Source: Dyadobacter sp. LHD-138
GTDB taxonomy: Bacteria; Bacteroidota; Bacteroidia; Cytophagales; Spirosomataceae
Reading direction: 5' to 3'
Assembly (NCBI RefSeq): GCF_030929615.1
Contig: NZ_JAVFVU010000001.1
Location: 124,001-188,000 of the forward strand
Length of the DNA stretch: 64,000 nt
Part shown: positions 1 to 8,392 of the stretch, in pieces
Layout: each line of letters opens with the position of its first letter
How positions within the stretch are numbered: the first letter of the stretch is position 1
Translations under genes and position numbers: made by a program
The notes under the pieces: generated by a model
The model's database searches: none
Seen by the model: only the letters and a program-made list of their open reading frames with translations
Told to the model about the DNA's origin: nothing

Positions 1-1094
1 GCTACTTTTTCCGGGAGTTGTTTCTCATAATCCACACGGTAATTTAGCTCGGTCATCACAGAATCGTTGATCACCCCCGAAAGCAGGTCCAGCGCGGGCT
101 GCAACTGAGGATATTTTGCCAGCACATCCTGCCGGACCAGCGGAGCCGCGTAATAAGGAGGAAAAATCGTTTTGTCATCTTTTAGCGTGACAAGATCATA
201 GGCCTTCAGGCGACCGTCGGTGCTATAACCACTGATCACATCCAGTTTCCTTTCAAATGCAGCTTTATACATCACCGCATCGCTGATCACAACGGTCGGA
301 ATGTTGAGTTTGTATTTGGATTTGAGCCCCAGAGAACCATCCTCCCGTCCCATAAATTCTGGCGTAAACCCGGCTAATATTTTTTCCTTCGCATAGGGAA
401 TGATGTAAAATGACGAAAATAATATCAGTAAAACGGGCAGGATAACCGCCACTTTCCGCATGCGCTTTAACCTTGCTTTCTGAAACAGGGAAAGTAAAAA
501 ATCGAGCAGAATCGCCAGCAGCGCAGCCGGAATCGCACCCGCCAGAATCATGTTCGTATTATTCAAGGCAATACCGCCAAAAATAAATTCGCCCAGCCCG
601 CCCGCTGCAATGTAGGCGGCCAGTGTTGCCACGCCCACGTTGATGACCGTTGCCGTTCGGATCCCCGCCAGAATAACCGGCATCGCCAGCGGAAGCTGAA
701 CGTTCAATAAAATCTGCCATTTGCTCATCCCCATCGCAGCTGCCGACTCTGTTACCGCTGGATCTACCCCGGTAATTCCGGTATAAGTATTTCGAATTAC
801 GGGTAGCAACGCGTAAAGGAAAAGTGCCGCAATTGCAGGCAAAGCCCCTATTCCCAAAAGCGGGATCATAAAACCCAACAGGGCAATACTTGGAATCGTC
901 TGCAAAATTCCCGCGATGCCCAACACAACCCACGCTGTCCTTTTTCTTTCGGCAATCCAAATGCCAAGCGGCAGGCCAATGGCAACGGCTATAACCAGCG
1001 AAACACAGGTTAAACCGATATGCGCGATCGTTTGATCAAGCAGCTTATCGGATTGCTGCAACATAAACTGCCATAAATTCAGCTGCTCGCTCAT
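1..1094 (-). CDS. ABC importer permease fused to substrate-binding domain (OpuC/EgtU type), cut by window edge
   Basis: Reading from the ATG at 1094, the frame stays open to the window edge, giving 364 codons with no stop. Residues 1-210 are a multi-spanning membrane domain of the OpuCB/ProW class. It carries the coupling stretch ESAAAMGMSKWQILLNVQLP and the segment GILQTIPSIALLGFMIPLLG. After another membrane segment (about 215-235) a periplasmic binding domain begins (KYKLNIPTVVISDAVMYKAA, then DVISGYSTDGRLKAYDL), as in quaternary-amine binding proteins. Permease-binding protein fusions of this kind import glycine betaine, choline or carnitine, or ergothioneine (EgtU); specificity cannot be set here. 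Roughly 150 C-terminal residues lie outside the window. The start overlaps the ATPase stop (ATGA, 1091-1094), indicating translational coupling. Confidence 0.9.
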   Translation of the reverse strand, partial: MSEQLNLWQFMLQQSDKLLDQTIAHIGLTCVSLVIAVAIGLPLGIWIAERKRTAWVVLGIAGILQTIPSIALLGFMIPLLGIGALPAIAALFLYALLPVIRNTYTGITGVDPAVTESAAAMGMSKWQILLNVQLPLAMPVILAGIRTATVINVGVATLAAYIAAGGLGEFIFGGIALNNTNMILAGAIPAALLAILLDFLLSLFQKARLKRMRKVAVILPVLLILFSSFYIIPYAKEKILAGFTPEFMGREDGSLGLKSKYKLNIPTVVISDAVMYKAAFERKLDVISGYSTDGRLKAYDLVTLKDDKTIFPPYYAAPLVRQDVLAKYPQLQPALDLLSGVINDSVMTELNYRVDYEKQLPEKV

Positions 1095-2047
1095 CGGTTT
1101 CTTTTTATTTCAAGATAAACAGACTGAATGGTCTGTATTGTAATTTCCTTAACAGAATCAGTGTCTGCATTGATTACTGAGAGCATTTCCTGATTGTTTT
1201 CAGCTAGCAGTTCCATACCTTCCCACAAGCTTTGGGCACTTTCTAAACTGGCCTCGGAACCCCGTTTTGCATCCGGTAATTCCTTCCAGATATCCTTAAA
1301 TTTGAGCGCACTCAATTCCAGCTGCAGGCGCTGATGGCTGAAAAAATTTCTCGAAAATTCATTTTCCGGGCCAAAGATCAGCTCCTTTGGTGTACCCGTC
1401 TGCATAATCCCTCCTTTATCCATCAGACAAATCTGGTCCCCCAGCGCAAAAGCTTCCTGCACATCATGAGTCACCAGTACAATTGTTTTACTTTTCAATT
1501 CGGGAAGTTCAAGAAACTCCTTTTGTACCGCTGCCCGGGTGATTGGGTCCAGCGCGCCGAACGGCTCATCCATTAGTAAAACGGGCGGATCTGACGCCAG
1601 TGCACGCGCTAAGGCGACACGCTGTTTTTCTCCTCCGCTTAATTCATCCGGATATTTGCCCGCGTACTCAGTAACCGAGAGTTTAAGCTGTCTCAGCAAA
1701 TCCTCAGATCGCTGTCTGATTTTCTTCTGATCCCAACCTAATAATTTTGGAACGATGGCAATGTTTTCAGCGACCGTATAATGCGGAAACAACCCGCTGT
1801 TTTGAGAAACATACCCAATACTGCGTCTTAGCATTTCGGGTTTTAGGGAAAAAATATCTTCCCCGTTGATGCGTACAGCCCCAGATGAAGGCTCAATTAA
1901 CCGGTTCAATATTTTCAGTGTAGTGGTCTTCCCACAACCACTGGTACCGAGTAATACCAAGGTCTGCCCTTCCTTTACCTGAAAGGAAATGTCTTTTACT
2001 GCCTGAATTCCATTAAAATCTTTGCTGATATTTTGGGCAATGATCAT
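1091..2047 (-). CDS. ABC transporter ATP-binding protein, OpuCA/ProV-like
   Basis: This 318-residue ATPase powers the adjoining permease/binding-protein fusion. It shows Walker A (GTSGCGKT, 34-41), Q-loop (YVSQNSGLFPHY, 79-90), signature LSGGEKQR (136-143), Walker B VLLMDEPFGALD (156-167) and H-loop THD (His194). The last 80 or so residues are not a clear CBS pair, so it is shorter than classical OpuCA, whose CBS domains sense ionic strength. Gene order ATPase then permease-SBP, with a 4-bp ATGA overlap, is the usual one for quaternary-amine-type importers. The substrate could be an osmoprotectant or ergothioneine. ABC ATPase is certain; subfamily is probable. Confidence 0.93.
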   Translation of the reverse strand: MIIAQNISKDFNGIQAVKDISFQVKEGQTLVLLGTSGCGKTTTLKILNRLIEPSSGAVRINGEDIFSLKPEMLRRSIGYVSQNSGLFPHYTVAENIAIVPKLLGWDQKKIRQRSEDLLRQLKLSVTEYAGKYPDELSGGEKQRVALARALASDPPVLLMDEPFGALDPITRAAVQKEFLELPELKSKTIVLVTHDVQEAFALGDQICLMDKGGIMQTGTPKELIFGPENEFSRNFFSHQRLQLELSALKFKDIWKELPDAKRGSEASLESAQSLWEGMELLAENNQEMLSVINADTDSVKEITIQTIQSVYLEIKRNR

Positions 2048-2226
2048 CGGGATCTGTATCGGTTATTATCATTTTAAGCAAAACAAATCATCGCCTCCCC
2101 CTTTCACAATACATCAATTTACTTGTCGCGTGCCATAACAAGATCCAGGTTGTCTGTTTCTTATGTACCTGTCCGCCCGGAATCGATAACGATTACGTAG
2201 TATTTTTTCTCGCTAAAATACCTTAA

Positions 2227-2508
2227 TCAGGACTCTATTTGAACGCCTTTCCAGAAGGCGACATAATTTTTGATGTTTTCGGCAGCCTCTTTCGGTGCCG
2301 GGTAATACCAGCCTGCATCCGGATTTGACCTGCCTTCAATTTCCAGTGTGTAATAAGACGCCTCACCTTTCCAGGGACAGGTTGTATTGGTATCGGAAGG
2401 AATAAGATATGCCTTGTTTATAGATTCAAAGGGGAAATAATGATTATTTTCCACCACAACAGTTTCATTGCTTTCGGCGATCACCTGATGGTTCCAGATT
2501 GCTTTCAT
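2227..2508 (-). CDS. DUF427 domain protein
   Basis: A 93-residue cytoplasmic protein that fills a single DUF427 domain. The family hallmarks are visible: the N-terminal W-N at residues 5-6, YFPFESI, the TTCPWKGEASYYTLEI block and the C-terminal FWKGV. The biochemical role of the family is not established. It is transcribed on the minus strand as an apparent monocistron. A terminator-like hairpin at 2587-2613 lies upstream of its start. Confidence 0.88.
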   Translation of the reverse strand: MKAIWNHQVIAESNETVVVENNHYFPFESINKAYLIPSDTNTTCPWKGEASYYTLEIEGRSNPDAGWYYPAPKEAAENIKNYVAFWKGVQIES

Positions 2509-2586
2509 AAAATTGGTTAGACACGTGTAAAATCAGGTAACAACAATTCTTCCGATAACATTAAAATTCTGCCCGATAAAATAAAA

Positions 2587-2613
2587 GCCGGCGAGTTAAT
2601 AAAACTCCCCGGC
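2587..2613 (-). terminator. Terminator-like hairpin in gene-free stretch 2509-2828
   Basis: GCCGGCGAGTT (2587-2597) pairs with AACTCCCCGGC (2603-2613) around an AATAA loop, with one mismatch in 11 pairs. Read on the minus strand it is followed by TTTTATTTTAT, a fair U-tract. No minus-strand gene lies immediately upstream, so it may stop antisense transcription or sit in the leader of the DUF427 gene. The rest of 2509-2828 shows nothing else I can support. Confidence 0.45.
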
Positions 2614-2828
2614 GATAGTAATATTTTATATTTCTTTGGCTTTCAGCAGCCGGCAATTTTTGATTTTAAATTGACAATAATGATTTTTGAGTCGTTATTA
2701 AATTGTTAGCGAATCAGAATTTCGGCGAAAGAATAAAGGTAAAAAGAGAAAGAAGGCCTGTTCTTTTTGTGTTATTTGTACGAAAACTGTTATTTACCCT
2801 GAACCCAACATTAAAACCAGGAAAATCT

Positions 2829-3299
2829 ATGAATTTGATCAAAACGCTTACGCTCCTTGTGCTACTTTGTACAGCTTTGGTCGCCTGTAACAAAACGGCG
2901 ACTGATCCCACGGAAGCAGCGGAGAAATTAACAGGTAATCCAAAATGGTTTATTGACGAGATTTACGCCAATGACGCGCCGGTTTTCAAAGACGGAAAAC
3001 GCATTGAACAATTTGGAGGCATCAGCTTTGAGCGGTATATGGAAAACGTAAGTTTCACCAGGGACGGATCTTTCTCGGGTTATTTCATTGGCGACGCCAA
3101 ACCGATGTACCTGAAATGGAAGGTAAACCCGAAGAATATTACTGTATTTTCAGCTGATACCGCCGCGGCCAAGGGCGGCGAATGGCATATCGACCCAAAA
3201 GATGTTTCAGACGATGCTTTCAGCATGAAAACGCAAAGTACGGCCTACAATTATCCGCAAATGACAAAAGTGGAGCTAAAATTCAAAAAGCAGAAGTAA
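2829..3299 (+). CDS. Hypothetical lipoprotein
   Basis: A 156-residue protein whose N-terminus (MNLIKTLTLLVLLCTALVAC) is a typical lipoprotein signal with a lipobox ending at Cys20. The ATG at 2829 is chosen over an in-frame start further upstream because it puts the signal peptide at the terminus. The mature part is rich in aromatic and charged residues (PKWFIDEIYANDAPVFKDGK) and resembles small Bacteroidota periplasmic lipoproteins of unknown function. I do not recognise a named family. It converges on the DUF1080 gene, with only 9 bp between the stop codons. Confidence 0.75.
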   Translation: MNLIKTLTLLVLLCTALVACNKTATDPTEAAEKLTGNPKWFIDEIYANDAPVFKDGKRIEQFGGISFERYMENVSFTRDGSFSGYFIGDAKPMYLKWKVNPKNITVFSADTAAAKGGEWHIDPKDVSDDAFSMKTQSTAYNYPQMTKVELKFKKQK

Positions 3300-3308
3300 G
3301 TTTAAAAG

Positions 3309-3947
3309 TTATAATTCCTGTAAAACCATGTCTTTATAGGCTACCTGTGCCTTTCCGCCACCGTGAATTTGTAATCCGATCAATCCTTTTTGGGGAATTG
3401 ATTGATCAGGCTCGGTATAATCTACGGTCTGCTGGCCGTTGAGCGAAATACGAATGCGGCGGTTTTCGCACCTGACCTCATAATCGTTCCAGTCGCCGCG
3501 TTTCAGTATTTTTTTAACCAGCATTGAATCCGGACTTACAAGCGTTTTATTTCTTCTGGATTCATCATAGAGACTAGCCCAATAACCATCTCCGAGATCT
3601 GCCTGGTAACCAATCATCTCATAATCAGGCTTTGCAGCTCTGACACTTCTGAACTGCACGCCCGTATTGATAAAACCTTCCGTGCCCGAAAGCTTGAATT
3701 TTAACCTGATCACAAAATTGTCGTAGCTTTTCCGCGTACACAAAAAATAGTTATGATCCACCTTTTCAGTCAATGATCCGCCTGTGATAGCGCCATCTTC
3801 AATGCGCCAGGTTTTAACCGTGTCCCCTTCCCAGCCATGAAAATTTTTACCATTAAAAAGAACTTCCTGCTTTTTTGCAGATAAGGAAATACATGCCGAC
3901 AATAGTGAAAAGAAGGCAACAGAAAGGATAGGCAAGTTTTTACGCAT
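3309..3947 (-). CDS. DUF1080 (3-keto-disaccharide hydrolase-like) secreted protein
   Basis: A 212-residue exported protein. The N-terminus (MRKNLPILSVAFFSLLSAC) is a signal peptide with a possible lipobox Cys19. The rest is one DUF1080 beta-sandwich domain with the family landmarks LFNGKNFHGWEGD, WRIEDGAITGGS, FINTGVQFRS, EMIGYQADLGDGYW, WNDYEVRCENRRIRISLNG and LIGLQIHGGGKAQVAYKDM. The family includes 3-ketoglycoside hydrolases and is very abundant in Bacteroidota. Enzymatic activity for this member is inference. Confidence 0.85.
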   Translation of the reverse strand: MRKNLPILSVAFFSLLSACISLSAKKQEVLFNGKNFHGWEGDTVKTWRIEDGAITGGSLTEKVDHNYFLCTRKSYDNFVIRLKFKLSGTEGFINTGVQFRSVRAAKPDYEMIGYQADLGDGYWASLYDESRRNKTLVSPDSMLVKKILKRGDWNDYEVRCENRRIRISLNGQQTVDYTEPDQSIPQKGLIGLQIHGGGKAQVAYKDMVLQEL

Positions 3948-4096
3948 GGCTTTGAAGTGTTAGGTACTTGCATTTAAAAGCCATGACATCTTTTATTTTA
4001 CCGCACAAAAAAATAAAAATGTACGTGCACTTCACGGATGGGCATAAAATAAAAAAAGGAAGATACGATCCCCCTTTTTTCATCCCACCAATAAAA

Positions 4097-4114
4097 GCCT
4101 CCTTCTCCGGAGGC
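4097..4114 (-). terminator. Intrinsic terminator of the small secreted-protein gene
   Basis: GCCTCC (4097-4102) and GGAGGC (4109-4114) form a perfect 6-bp stem. On the minus strand the hairpin is followed by TTTTATT. It sits 17 bp past the stop of the 80-residue gene. Confidence 0.7.
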
Positions 4115-4130
4115 CCCCGCTCAATTCAAA

Positions 4131-4373
4131 TTATTTATTTGAATCACTTTTCAATTTTAGCTCTACGATGCTTGCTTTTTGTGGCGCAGTGTAGTTCTGA
4201 GCTTTTGTAACCGTTACTTTTTGCGGCGCAGGAGTTTCCAAAGGTTTTACTGAAACCGGAAGAGAATTGTTAACTGAAGAAACGATTACTTTTTCTTCTG
4301 TATTAGCTGTCGCGTAAGTAGAAATGGTCATTGCTATCATAGCACCGGCCAAAATGTTAATTGTATTTTTCAT
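4131..4373 (-). CDS. Small secreted hypothetical protein (80 aa)
   Basis: An 80-residue protein with a clean signal peptide (MKNTINILAGAMIAMTIS, cleavage likely after TYATA) and a mature part of about 55 low-complexity residues rich in K, V, T, P and S. No domain is recognised. Support for a real gene comes from the flanking elements: a TATATTTG -7 box 50 bp upstream and a terminator directly downstream. Short secreted proteins of this style are common in Cytophagales genomes; function unknown. Confidence 0.65.
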   Translation of the reverse strand: MKNTINILAGAMIAMTISTYATANTEEKVIVSSVNNSLPVSVKPLETPAPQKVTVTKAQNYTAPQKASIVELKLKSDSNK

Positions 4374-4422
4374 TGTTGTGTCTATTTTTATTTTTCTTTT
4401 GTTTCAACTCTTATTTCGAGTA

Positions 4423-4430
4423 CAAATATA
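4423..4430 (-). promoter_or_regulatory. Bacteroidota -7 element (TATATTTG)
   Basis: On the minus strand 4430-4423 reads TATATTTG, an exact TAnnTTTG match, 50 bp upstream of the ATG at 4373. No convincing TTTG -33 box is seen, so support is partial. Confidence 0.5.
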
Positions 4431-4956
4431 CTACAATATTTCGAACAGAAACGTTCAGAGCACATTAAAACAAATTACATTCTGACAAAACCATTAAAAT
4501 AGGGCACAAAATCAGAGCACTAGAACGATACACAATTGCACTATACTAATAAATTGACTTATTTTAAGTTTGCAATTCTTAATTTTTTCATATCATTATA
4601 TTTCGTCTTTGACGGGTTTGCACAGCAGTTACATTTCACTACTAGTAATAACCAATGAACATTTCAATATTAACCTGATTTACAAAATTTTCTATGGCAG
4701 ACTTATTTCCGGAGTTTCAAATCCGAAAAATATTTTTAAAAAAATTTAAAAAAACTTAAAAATAAATGTCCCAAATCCATTTATCGGTTGTAAAAAAGCA
4801 TGTTAGCCCTCGCCATCCAATCAAATATCCACCGTAAAAAGCATCGAAAAGATCAAAAATAAAGATCTGAGACCACCTCCGTTTGGTTATTTTATTACCA
4901 TCTGCACAATTTATTTAATTCCGGACCAGGAACTTTTCAAAATATAAGTTATGTTC
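4431..4956. other. Gene-free AT-rich intergenic region
   Basis: About 520 bp of AT-rich sequence between the divergent small secreted gene and the arsR-type gene. It contains A-runs (around 4735-4765) but no open frame of interest, no RNA-like structure and no repeat I can support. It probably holds promoters for both sides. Confidence 0.5.
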
Positions 4957-4988
4957 ATTGGAATATCGAGAAGTCTCGATATTCCAAT
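4957..4988. promoter_or_regulatory. ArsR-type operator palindrome
   Basis: ATTGGAATATCGAGA (4957-4971) and TCTCGATATTCCAAT (4974-4988) are perfect 15-bp inverted repeats separated by AG. The site ends 10 bp before the preferred ATG of the ArsR-family gene, the expected place for an autoregulatory operator that would also control the downstream reductase. Confidence 0.8.
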
Positions 4989-4998
4989 ATTCAATCGT

Positions 4999-5292
4999 AT
5001 GGACCAGATCGAAATTTTCAAGGCACTTTCCAATAAAACCAGGCTGCAGATCCTGAACTGGCTTAAAAACCCTGAGCTCCATTTCGCCGAAGAGCACCGC
5101 AACGGTGCGGGGGTTTGCGTCGGAATGATCCAGGAAAAAGCAGGACTGACACAGTCGACGGTTTCCGAGTATTTGACCATACTAAAAAAAGCCGGACTGA
5201 TTGAAGCAACCCGCATTGGACAGTGGACCTATTACAAAAGAAACGACGAGGCTTTTGCTGCATTGAGCAAAATGATCGAATCCGAAATCTAG
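4999..5292 (+). CDS. ArsR-family winged-helix transcriptional regulator
   Basis: A 97-residue winged-helix repressor. Landmarks are EIFKALSNKTRLQILNWLK at the start, the recognition-helix region AGLTQSTVSEYLTILKKAGL and the wing GQWTYYKRND. The ATG at 4999 (MDQIEIF) is preferred over the in-frame ATG at 4951, which would translate straight through the operator palindrome. No clear CxC metal site is seen, apart from the Cys in VCVGMIQEKAG; it may sense an electrophile or redox signal rather than arsenic. It is followed after 22 bp by the Old Yellow Enzyme gene, so the two form an operon and the reductase is its likely target. Confidence 0.9.
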   Translation: MDQIEIFKALSNKTRLQILNWLKNPELHFAEEHRNGAGVCVGMIQEKAGLTQSTVSEYLTILKKAGLIEATRIGQWTYYKRNDEAFAALSKMIESEI

Positions 5293-5314
5293 TGTTATTA
5301 TCAATTTTATATAT

Positions 5315-6415
5315 ATGAATTCTGAACAACTATTCAAGCCTTTCAGCTTGAAATCACTTAATATCAAAAACCGCATCGTTATGGCTCCCATGACGCGGTC
5401 ATTTTCACCGAACGGCGTTCCGACAGCAGACGTGGCGTCTTATTATAGCCGCAGAGCAGCAGGTCAGGTAGGCCTGATTTTGTCGGAAGGAACCGTGATC
5501 GACAGGCCATCATCCTCCAACGATGCCAATGTCCCGCATTTTCATGGTGAAAAAGCGCTGGAAGGCTGGAAAAAAGTAATTGACGATGTCCACGCGGAAG
5601 GTGGCAGTATGGGCCCGCAGATCTGGCACATGGGTGTGATGTACAACCACCACAGCGGATGGACACTGGCGGTTCCTTTTGAAGGACCTTCTGAATACAA
5701 TAACCCAAACCTGGCCAATGGCAGGGCGATGACGGAGGCTGATATCGCTGATACGATTCTTGCCTTTGGCCGCGCAGCAGCCGACGCAAAACGACTGGGT
5801 TTTGACTGTGTGGAAATTCACGGTGCCCACGGTTATCTGATCGACCAGTTTTTCTGGGAAGCGACCAACAATCGTACGGATCAGTATGGGGGTAAAACAA
5901 TAGCTGAACGCAGCCGTTTTGCCATTGAGGTTATCAAAGAAGTAAGAAAACAAGTGGGGGAAGACTTCACAATTATCATGCGTTTGTCGCAATGGAAACC
6001 GGCGGATTATGATTTCAAACTGACTAAAACACCCGAAGAAATGGCCTCATGGCTGGTTCCAATGGCAGAAGCAGGCGTGGATATTTTCCACTGTTCGCAG
6101 CGCCGTTTCTGGGAACCTGAATTCGAAGGATCTGACCTTAACTTTGCCGGTTGGGCTAAAAAACTGACAGGAAAAGCAACGATCACCGTTGGCTCGGTTG
6201 GTTTGAACGGAGAGTTCCTCGCGGCTTTTGCAGGCGAAAGTTCCCAACCAAGCTCACTGGATGAGTTAATACGCCGTTTCGAGCGTGGCGATTTTGACCT
6301 TGTAGCCGTTGGCCGTCCTATTCTGGCTGATCCGAACTGGGTTAAAAAAATCCACGATAACAAGACTGAGGAACTGGTTGGTTTCTCGAAGGAAGCCCTC
6401 GGCGCACTGCTTTGA
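5315..6415 (+). CDS. Old Yellow Enzyme family FMN-dependent alkene reductase
   Basis: A 366-residue TIM-barrel flavoenzyme that would reduce activated C=C bonds of enals, enones, maleimides or nitro compounds using NAD(P)H. Seen: the N-terminal FMN region (LKNRIVMAPMTRSF-like), the substrate-binding HGAHGYLIDQFFW with the His-x-x-His pair and following Tyr, NNRTDQYGG, and the phosphate-binding ITVGSVGL and VAVGRPILADPNWV. Length is normal. It is the second gene of an operon with the ArsR regulator and ends at a strong terminator. I infer an inducible detoxification unit. Confidence 0.93.
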   Translation: MNSEQLFKPFSLKSLNIKNRIVMAPMTRSFSPNGVPTADVASYYSRRAAGQVGLILSEGTVIDRPSSSNDANVPHFHGEKALEGWKKVIDDVHAEGGSMGPQIWHMGVMYNHHSGWTLAVPFEGPSEYNNPNLANGRAMTEADIADTILAFGRAAADAKRLGFDCVEIHGAHGYLIDQFFWEATNNRTDQYGGKTIAERSRFAIEVIKEVRKQVGEDFTIIMRLSQWKPADYDFKLTKTPEEMASWLVPMAEAGVDIFHCSQRRFWEPEFEGSDLNFAGWAKKLTGKATITVGSVGLNGEFLAAFAGESSQPSSLDELIRRFERGDFDLVAVGRPILADPNWVKKIHDNKTEELVGFSKEALGALL

Positions 6416-6430
6416 TATAAAATTCTCTCA

Positions 6431-6463
6431 CGGGTTTAGCAGCTTCCCACGCTGCTAAACCCG
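6431..6463 (+). terminator. Strong intrinsic terminator after the reductase
   Basis: CGGGTTTAGCAGC (6431-6443) and GCTGCTAAACCCG (6451-6463) form a perfect 13-bp stem with a 7-nt loop, followed by TTTCTATTT. It separates the reductase from the convergent hydrolase. Confidence 0.85.
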
Positions 6464-6500
6464 TTTCTATTTCAGCTTTAGACAAAACAGGCAAGGATAA

Positions 6501-7607
6501 TTACAGATCAGCCTTGCCCGTTTTTATGCTCTTAAATATTTTATACTGTGTTTCCAAAACGGCTGCGTTAAAACCATGTGCGGTCTTGGGCAGCAGAAAA
6601 TACTTCTTTGAGGGAGCTGTCATTTTATTGAAATATTTCTCTGACTCCCGTCTAGGCGTTAAAAGATCTTCGCTGCCTTGGATTAAGTACACCGGAATCT
6701 TAAACTCCGTGTTGTCTTTGATTAAGTCAATTCCCGCACACATGGAAGCCACACCCAGCCGGGTGTCTCCCACATAATTTACAAATGAATAGTCATCGCC
6801 ATCGCTCCGGTTTTGGTTATCTTTTTCATTGTCATAAGTCGGCGCCACTACAAACCAGGACTCAGGAGCGGGGACTGAAGCAGCCTTTTCGTATTTTTTT
6901 ACGATCCTCAGCAACTGACCTACCTTCCTGGCTCTATCGTACGGTGGTTTTCCAATTCCGTTTAGAACCTCTAATCCGTCCTTATCACTTTGACTTTCTG
7001 CTATTTTATAAATTTTATCATAAAAAGCCAGATCAATACCGGGCTTAACGATTTGCGAATGTCCAACGTAGGCATAAAAAAGATCCGGTTGTTTGGCAGC
7101 CATCTTAACACCAAGGGCGGATCCCCAGGAAGTACCAAAAAGAATAAGTTTTTGCTTCCCCAGATATTGGAGAAGATATTGTGATAAGACAATTCCATCA
7201 TTTGCCATCTGGTCAAGCGTCAGTGGATTTGCCTTTAAGTATTCAGGTGTCAGCTCCTGCGGGGCTTTACGCCCAAAAGTTCTTCCGGTACCGCGCTGAT
7301 CCCATTGTACGATCACAAAATCCCTCTCCCACGTTTTGTAAAGATTATCCGAATACGGACTTATGGGACTACCGGGACCACCATGAATAAACAGCACGGC
7401 AGGTTTTGACTTATCTCCTCTTATGGTAATCCACTGCTCAATACCGTTTATTTCAACGAACCTCTCTTCCTGAATGATCTCGTTCGAGCTCAGACTTTTT
7501 TCACCATTTTCCTCCTGGGCATTTCCCACCAGCGGAGACCATAACAAAATGATGATGAATATCTTAACTGAAAATGTGTCAATTTTGCAAGTGAGGTTAC
7601 TTTTCAT
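6501..7607 (-). CDS. Secreted alpha/beta hydrolase (proline iminopeptidase-like, S33)
   Basis: A 368-residue protein with an N-terminal signal peptide (hydrophobic VKIFIIILLWSPLVGNA, about 14-30) and a full alpha/beta-hydrolase fold. Visible: oxyanion motif HGGPGS (75-80), WDQRGTGRT, nucleophile elbow GTSWG (Ser160), acid in GSEDLLTP and catalytic His in TAHGF. The HGGPGS plus DQRGTGRT combination is typical of prolyl aminopeptidases, but many relatives are esterases, so the substrate is not assigned. It is expressed alone, convergent with the reductase. Confidence 0.85.
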   Translation of the reverse strand: MKSNLTCKIDTFSVKIFIIILLWSPLVGNAQEENGEKSLSSNEIIQEERFVEINGIEQWITIRGDKSKPAVLFIHGGPGSPISPYSDNLYKTWERDFVIVQWDQRGTGRTFGRKAPQELTPEYLKANPLTLDQMANDGIVLSQYLLQYLGKQKLILFGTSWGSALGVKMAAKQPDLFYAYVGHSQIVKPGIDLAFYDKIYKIAESQSDKDGLEVLNGIGKPPYDRARKVGQLLRIVKKYEKAASVPAPESWFVVAPTYDNEKDNQNRSDGDDYSFVNYVGDTRLGVASMCAGIDLIKDNTEFKIPVYLIQGSEDLLTPRRESEKYFNKMTAPSKKYFLLPKTAHGFNAAVLETQYKIFKSIKTGKADL

Positions 7608-7888
7608 AAGCGAGCGTTAGCGTTCTTTCCGAAAGTAATAAATAAGTTGACGACTTCCTTCATCTTCATTCGTTTTTCATGAAGAATTACGCCGATACTG
7701 CTTCGTACTTTCCGGGTCAGGCTCTGTCACCTCTTCGCGATTTTGGCTTGATAAATTTTACAATGATTGCTATAATACTTTCAACCCTTCGGGTTTACGG
7801 AGTTCCTAATAGATGACATGCTGTTAAATCAATGAATAATGAAACTATGGCAAACTACAATCCGCCTACTTGTCGTTCCTAAATACCA
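7608..7888. other. Gene-free region before the tandem repeats
   Basis: No gene is supported here. It holds a CAACCCTTCGGGTTTACGG segment near 7789-7807, a short CCC-TTC-GGG hairpin in the same style as the AATCCCAAAGGGAT core of the adjacent tandem repeats. It may be a diverged relative of that repeat family. Confidence 0.4.
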
Positions 7889-8272
7889 TCTTTACCAATT
7901 GCCCAATCCAGAGGGAATCGACAATATTGTAGAAATGAAGCAGCCTGCCAGGACACGAAACGCCGTAAAAGGAACCGATTCTAACATTTACCATTTACAC
8001 AATCCCAAAGGGATGAACAATATTGTAGAAATGAAGCAGCGCACCGGGATGTGAAACGCCGTAAAAGGAACCGATTCTGATATTTACCATTTACACAATC
8101 CCAAAGGGATGAACAATATTGTAGAAAAGAAGCAACGTATCGGGATGTGAAACCCCGTAGGCCTGACCGATACTGACATTTACCATTTACACAATCCCAA
8201 AGGGATGAACAATATTGTAGAAAAGAAGCAACGCACCAGGATGTGAAACCCCGTAGGCGTGACCGATCCTGA
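7889..8272. repeat. Four tandem 96-bp repeats
   Basis: Units lie at 7889-7984 (most diverged), 7985-8080, 8081-8176 and 8177-8272, each exactly 96 bp, with a few bases of a fifth at 8273. Each carries two palindromic cores, ATCCCAAAGGGAT and ACAATATTGT, 3 bp apart. Units 3 and 4 share changes (GAAAAGAAGCAACG, CCCCGTAGGC) that are absent from units 1 and 2. As 96 is a multiple of 3, a frame stays open across the array on each strand with a 32-codon period. I regard these as repeat artefacts. The array looks like a clustered intergenic repeat element. Confidence 0.88.
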
Positions 8273-8392
8273 CATTTCCTCACATAAACCAATTTCAAGG
8301 AAATATCCGGGGCTCCGTACCTACTGATGCGTTCCCAAAGTTGGTATTCTTTTTAGATAATACTTGTAAATAACCTCCAAAATCGCCCCGAC

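Noticed and set aside
559..960. A 133-codon open frame on the minus strand
   Set aside because: It is out of frame with the membrane domain of the importer, which reads through the whole stretch with clear permease motifs; the shorter frame has no sensible protein features.
5379..5992. Antisense frames of 160-173 codons in the Old Yellow Enzyme gene
   Set aside because: The sense strand encodes a complete, motif-rich enzyme; the antisense products show no recognisable features.
7981..8298. Open frames of about 70 and 105 codons on the two strands across the tandem repeats
   Set aside because: They exist because the 96-bp unit is a multiple of three and lacks stops in those frames; the peptides are simple 32-residue repeats without signal or domain, and both strands are equally open.
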